A stretch of 64,000 bases of DNA from Streptomyces luteogriseus (lineage in GTDB: Bacteria > Actinomycetota > Actinomycetes > Streptomycetales > Streptomycetaceae): positions 6,572,001 through 6,636,000 of the forward strand of contig NZ_JACHMS010000001.1 in NCBI RefSeq assembly GCF_014205055.1, written 5' to 3'. Shown piece after piece: positions 62,991 to 64,000 of the stretch (positions within the stretch are counted from its first letter, which is position 1; each line of letters starts with the position of its first letter). Both the position numbers and the translations under genes were made by a program. The notes under the pieces are model-generated. The model was given only the letters and a program-made list of their open reading frames with translations, had not been told where the DNA came from and did no database searches.

Positions 62991-64000
62991 ATGATGCGAC
63001 GACGTACCACCCTGCTCACCGGCTGCACCGCCCTCGTCCTGGCACTCGGCGCGACCGCCTGCGGCGGCGGCCCCGTCTCGGCCGGCGGCGGTGACAAGGC
63101 GCTCAACGGCCAGTCGGTCACCGTGGCCGGCGTCTGGTCCGGCACCGAGCAGAAGAACTTCCAGAAGGTGCTCGACGCCTTCACCGAGAAGACCGGCGCC
63201 AAGACGCAGTTCACGTCCACCGGCGACAACGTCTCCACCGTCGTCGGCAGCAAGATCGAGGGCGGCAACGCCCCCGACGTCGTGATGGTCCCGCAGGTCG
63301 GCGTCCTCAAGCAGTTCGCCCAGAAGGGCTGGCTCAAGCCGCTGTCGAAGAAGACCGAGCAGGCCGTGGACGCCGGGTACGCCCCCGTGTGGAAGAAGTA
63401 CGGCAGCGTCGACGGCACCCTCTACGGCCTGTACTTCAAGGCCGCCCACAAGTCGACCGTCTGGTACAGCCCCGACGCCCTCCAGCAGGCCGGTGTGAAG
63501 CCCCCGAAGAGCTACGACGACATGCTCAAGGCCGGGCAGACCGTGTCCGACTCCGGCCTCGCCGCGTTCTCCGTCGCCGGGCAGGACGGCTGGACCCTCA
63601 CCGACTGGTTCGAGAACGTCTACCTCTCCCAGGCCGGACCCGAGAAGTACGACGCCCTCGCCGCCCACAAGCTGAAGTGGACCGACGCCTCCGTCGTCGA
63701 CGCCCTCACCACCCTCGGCAAGCTCTTCAAGGACAAGCAGCTCATCGCGGGCGGCCAGAAGGGCGCCCTGAACACCGACTTCCCCGGCTCGGTGGAGAAG
63801 GTGTTCGGCCCGGAGCCCGAGGCCGGCATGGTCTACGAGGGCGACTTCGTCGCCGGTGTCGCCAAGGACCAGTTCGGCAAGAAGGTCGGCGAGGACGCCA
63901 ACTTCTTCCCGTTCCCGGCGGTCGGCGGCGGCGAGGCGCCGGTCGTCAGCGGCGGTGACGCCGCCGTCGTCCTCAAGGACGGCAAGAACCAGAAGGCCGC
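62991..64000 (+). CDS. Solute-binding lipoprotein of a sugar ABC transporter (3' end outside window)
   Basis: An open frame from ATG 62991, after AAGGGACATCAACG, runs off the window (336 codons). The lipoprotein signal is MMRRRTTLLTGC with a hydrophobic core and a lipobox ending at Cys24 (ALGATAC). The CUT1 pattern is visible: QSVTVAGVWSGTEQKNFQKVLDAFTEKTG, GNAPDVVMVPQVGVLKQFAQKGWLKPL, YGLYFKAAHKSTVWYSPDAL and GEAPVVSGGDAAVVLKD. With the GH13 gene upstream it should bind an alpha-glucoside such as maltose, trehalose or isomaltose. The permease genes are expected just beyond the window. Confidence 0.95.
   Translation, partial: MMRRRTTLLTGCTALVLALGATACGGGPVSAGGGDKALNGQSVTVAGVWSGTEQKNFQKVLDAFTEKTGAKTQFTSTGDNVSTVVGSKIEGGNAPDVVMVPQVGVLKQFAQKGWLKPLSKKTEQAVDAGYAPVWKKYGSVDGTLYGLYFKAAHKSTVWYSPDALQQAGVKPPKSYDDMLKAGQTVSDSGLAAFSVAGQDGWTLTDWFENVYLSQAGPEKYDALAAHKLKWTDASVVDALTTLGKLFKDKQLIAGGQKGALNTDFPGSVEKVFGPEPEAGMVYEGDFVAGVAKDQFGKKVGEDANFFPFPAVGGGEAPVVSGGDAAVVLKDGKNQKA

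Overview
The window is a high-GC actinobacterial chromosome segment, almost certainly from Streptomyces. The evidence is the strong GC third-position bias, the many GTG starts, and the conserved block uvrC-rapZ-yvcK-whiA followed by gap-pgk-tpiA-secG, an RbpA-family gene and pgi. Families largely restricted to these bacteria also occur: XRE/DUF5753 with DUF397, the DUF574 methyltransferase, and mycothiol-type DinB-fold proteins. I see no rRNA, tRNA, insertion sequence, prophage, CRISPR array or large secondary-metabolite cluster. I found 57 protein-coding genes, partial at both window ends. Names rest on motifs read by eye.

Layout. 0-11 kb: end of an amidohydrolase, DUF899, a small unknown protein, a fused ABC exporter, and a whiJ/abaA-like regulatory locus (anti-sigma-type ATPase, 144-aa partner, XRE/DUF5753 regulator, DUF397, DUF574 methyltransferase). 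A MocR/AhpD-like divergent pair and a stand-alone gltD follow. 11-21 kb: DUF1772, DUF2293, a kinase-like protein with a degenerate P-loop, CBS, CorA, a methyltransferase, the psuG/psuK pseudouridine pair, VOC, ogt, a secreted glycerophosphodiesterase and an MHYT sensor. 21-37 kb: uvrB, two TerD-family proteins, TerC behind a probable yybP-ykoY riboswitch, ChaA, an MHS transporter, an S66 peptidase, aroQ, an MBL hydrolase, a mycothiol-type enzyme and uvrA. 37-42 kb: YceI, an MmyB-type regulator, LacI-fructokinase, another XRE regulator and a 53-aa protein. 42-55 kb: uvrC-rapZ-yvcK-whiA, gap-pgk-tpiA-secG, the RbpA paralogue, an MFS exporter and pgi. 55-64 kb: a membrane protein, a PadR/ABC exporter operon, two sugar-type solute-binding proteins and a GH13 glucosidase.

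The most coherent signal is a shared promoter architecture: TTGTCRGTG, eight bases, then TANNNT. This is the RecA-independent DNA-damage promoter (RecA-NDp type, PafBC-dependent in mycobacteria). Exact matches precede uvrA, uvrB, ogt and, unexpectedly, an MFS exporter gene at 52110. Near matches with perfect spacing precede uvrC and the TerD gene. In uvrB, uvrC and ogt the -10 lies 6-7 bases from the start codon, so leaderless mRNAs are predicted. The window therefore seems to carry a dispersed DNA-damage regulon covering nucleotide excision repair, alkyl-guanine repair and possibly drug export.

Other regulatory signals are a SigR-type promoter before the RbpA paralogue, paired LacI operators before lacI, a shared TACCTAACA-centred motif on both sides of the first solute-binding protein gene, and an orphan MarR-like promoter with no gene behind it. 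Several short tandem duplications of 18-30 bp sit at gene edges. Start codons were chosen from ribosome-binding sites, overlaps and family N-termini, and some remain ambiguous as noted.
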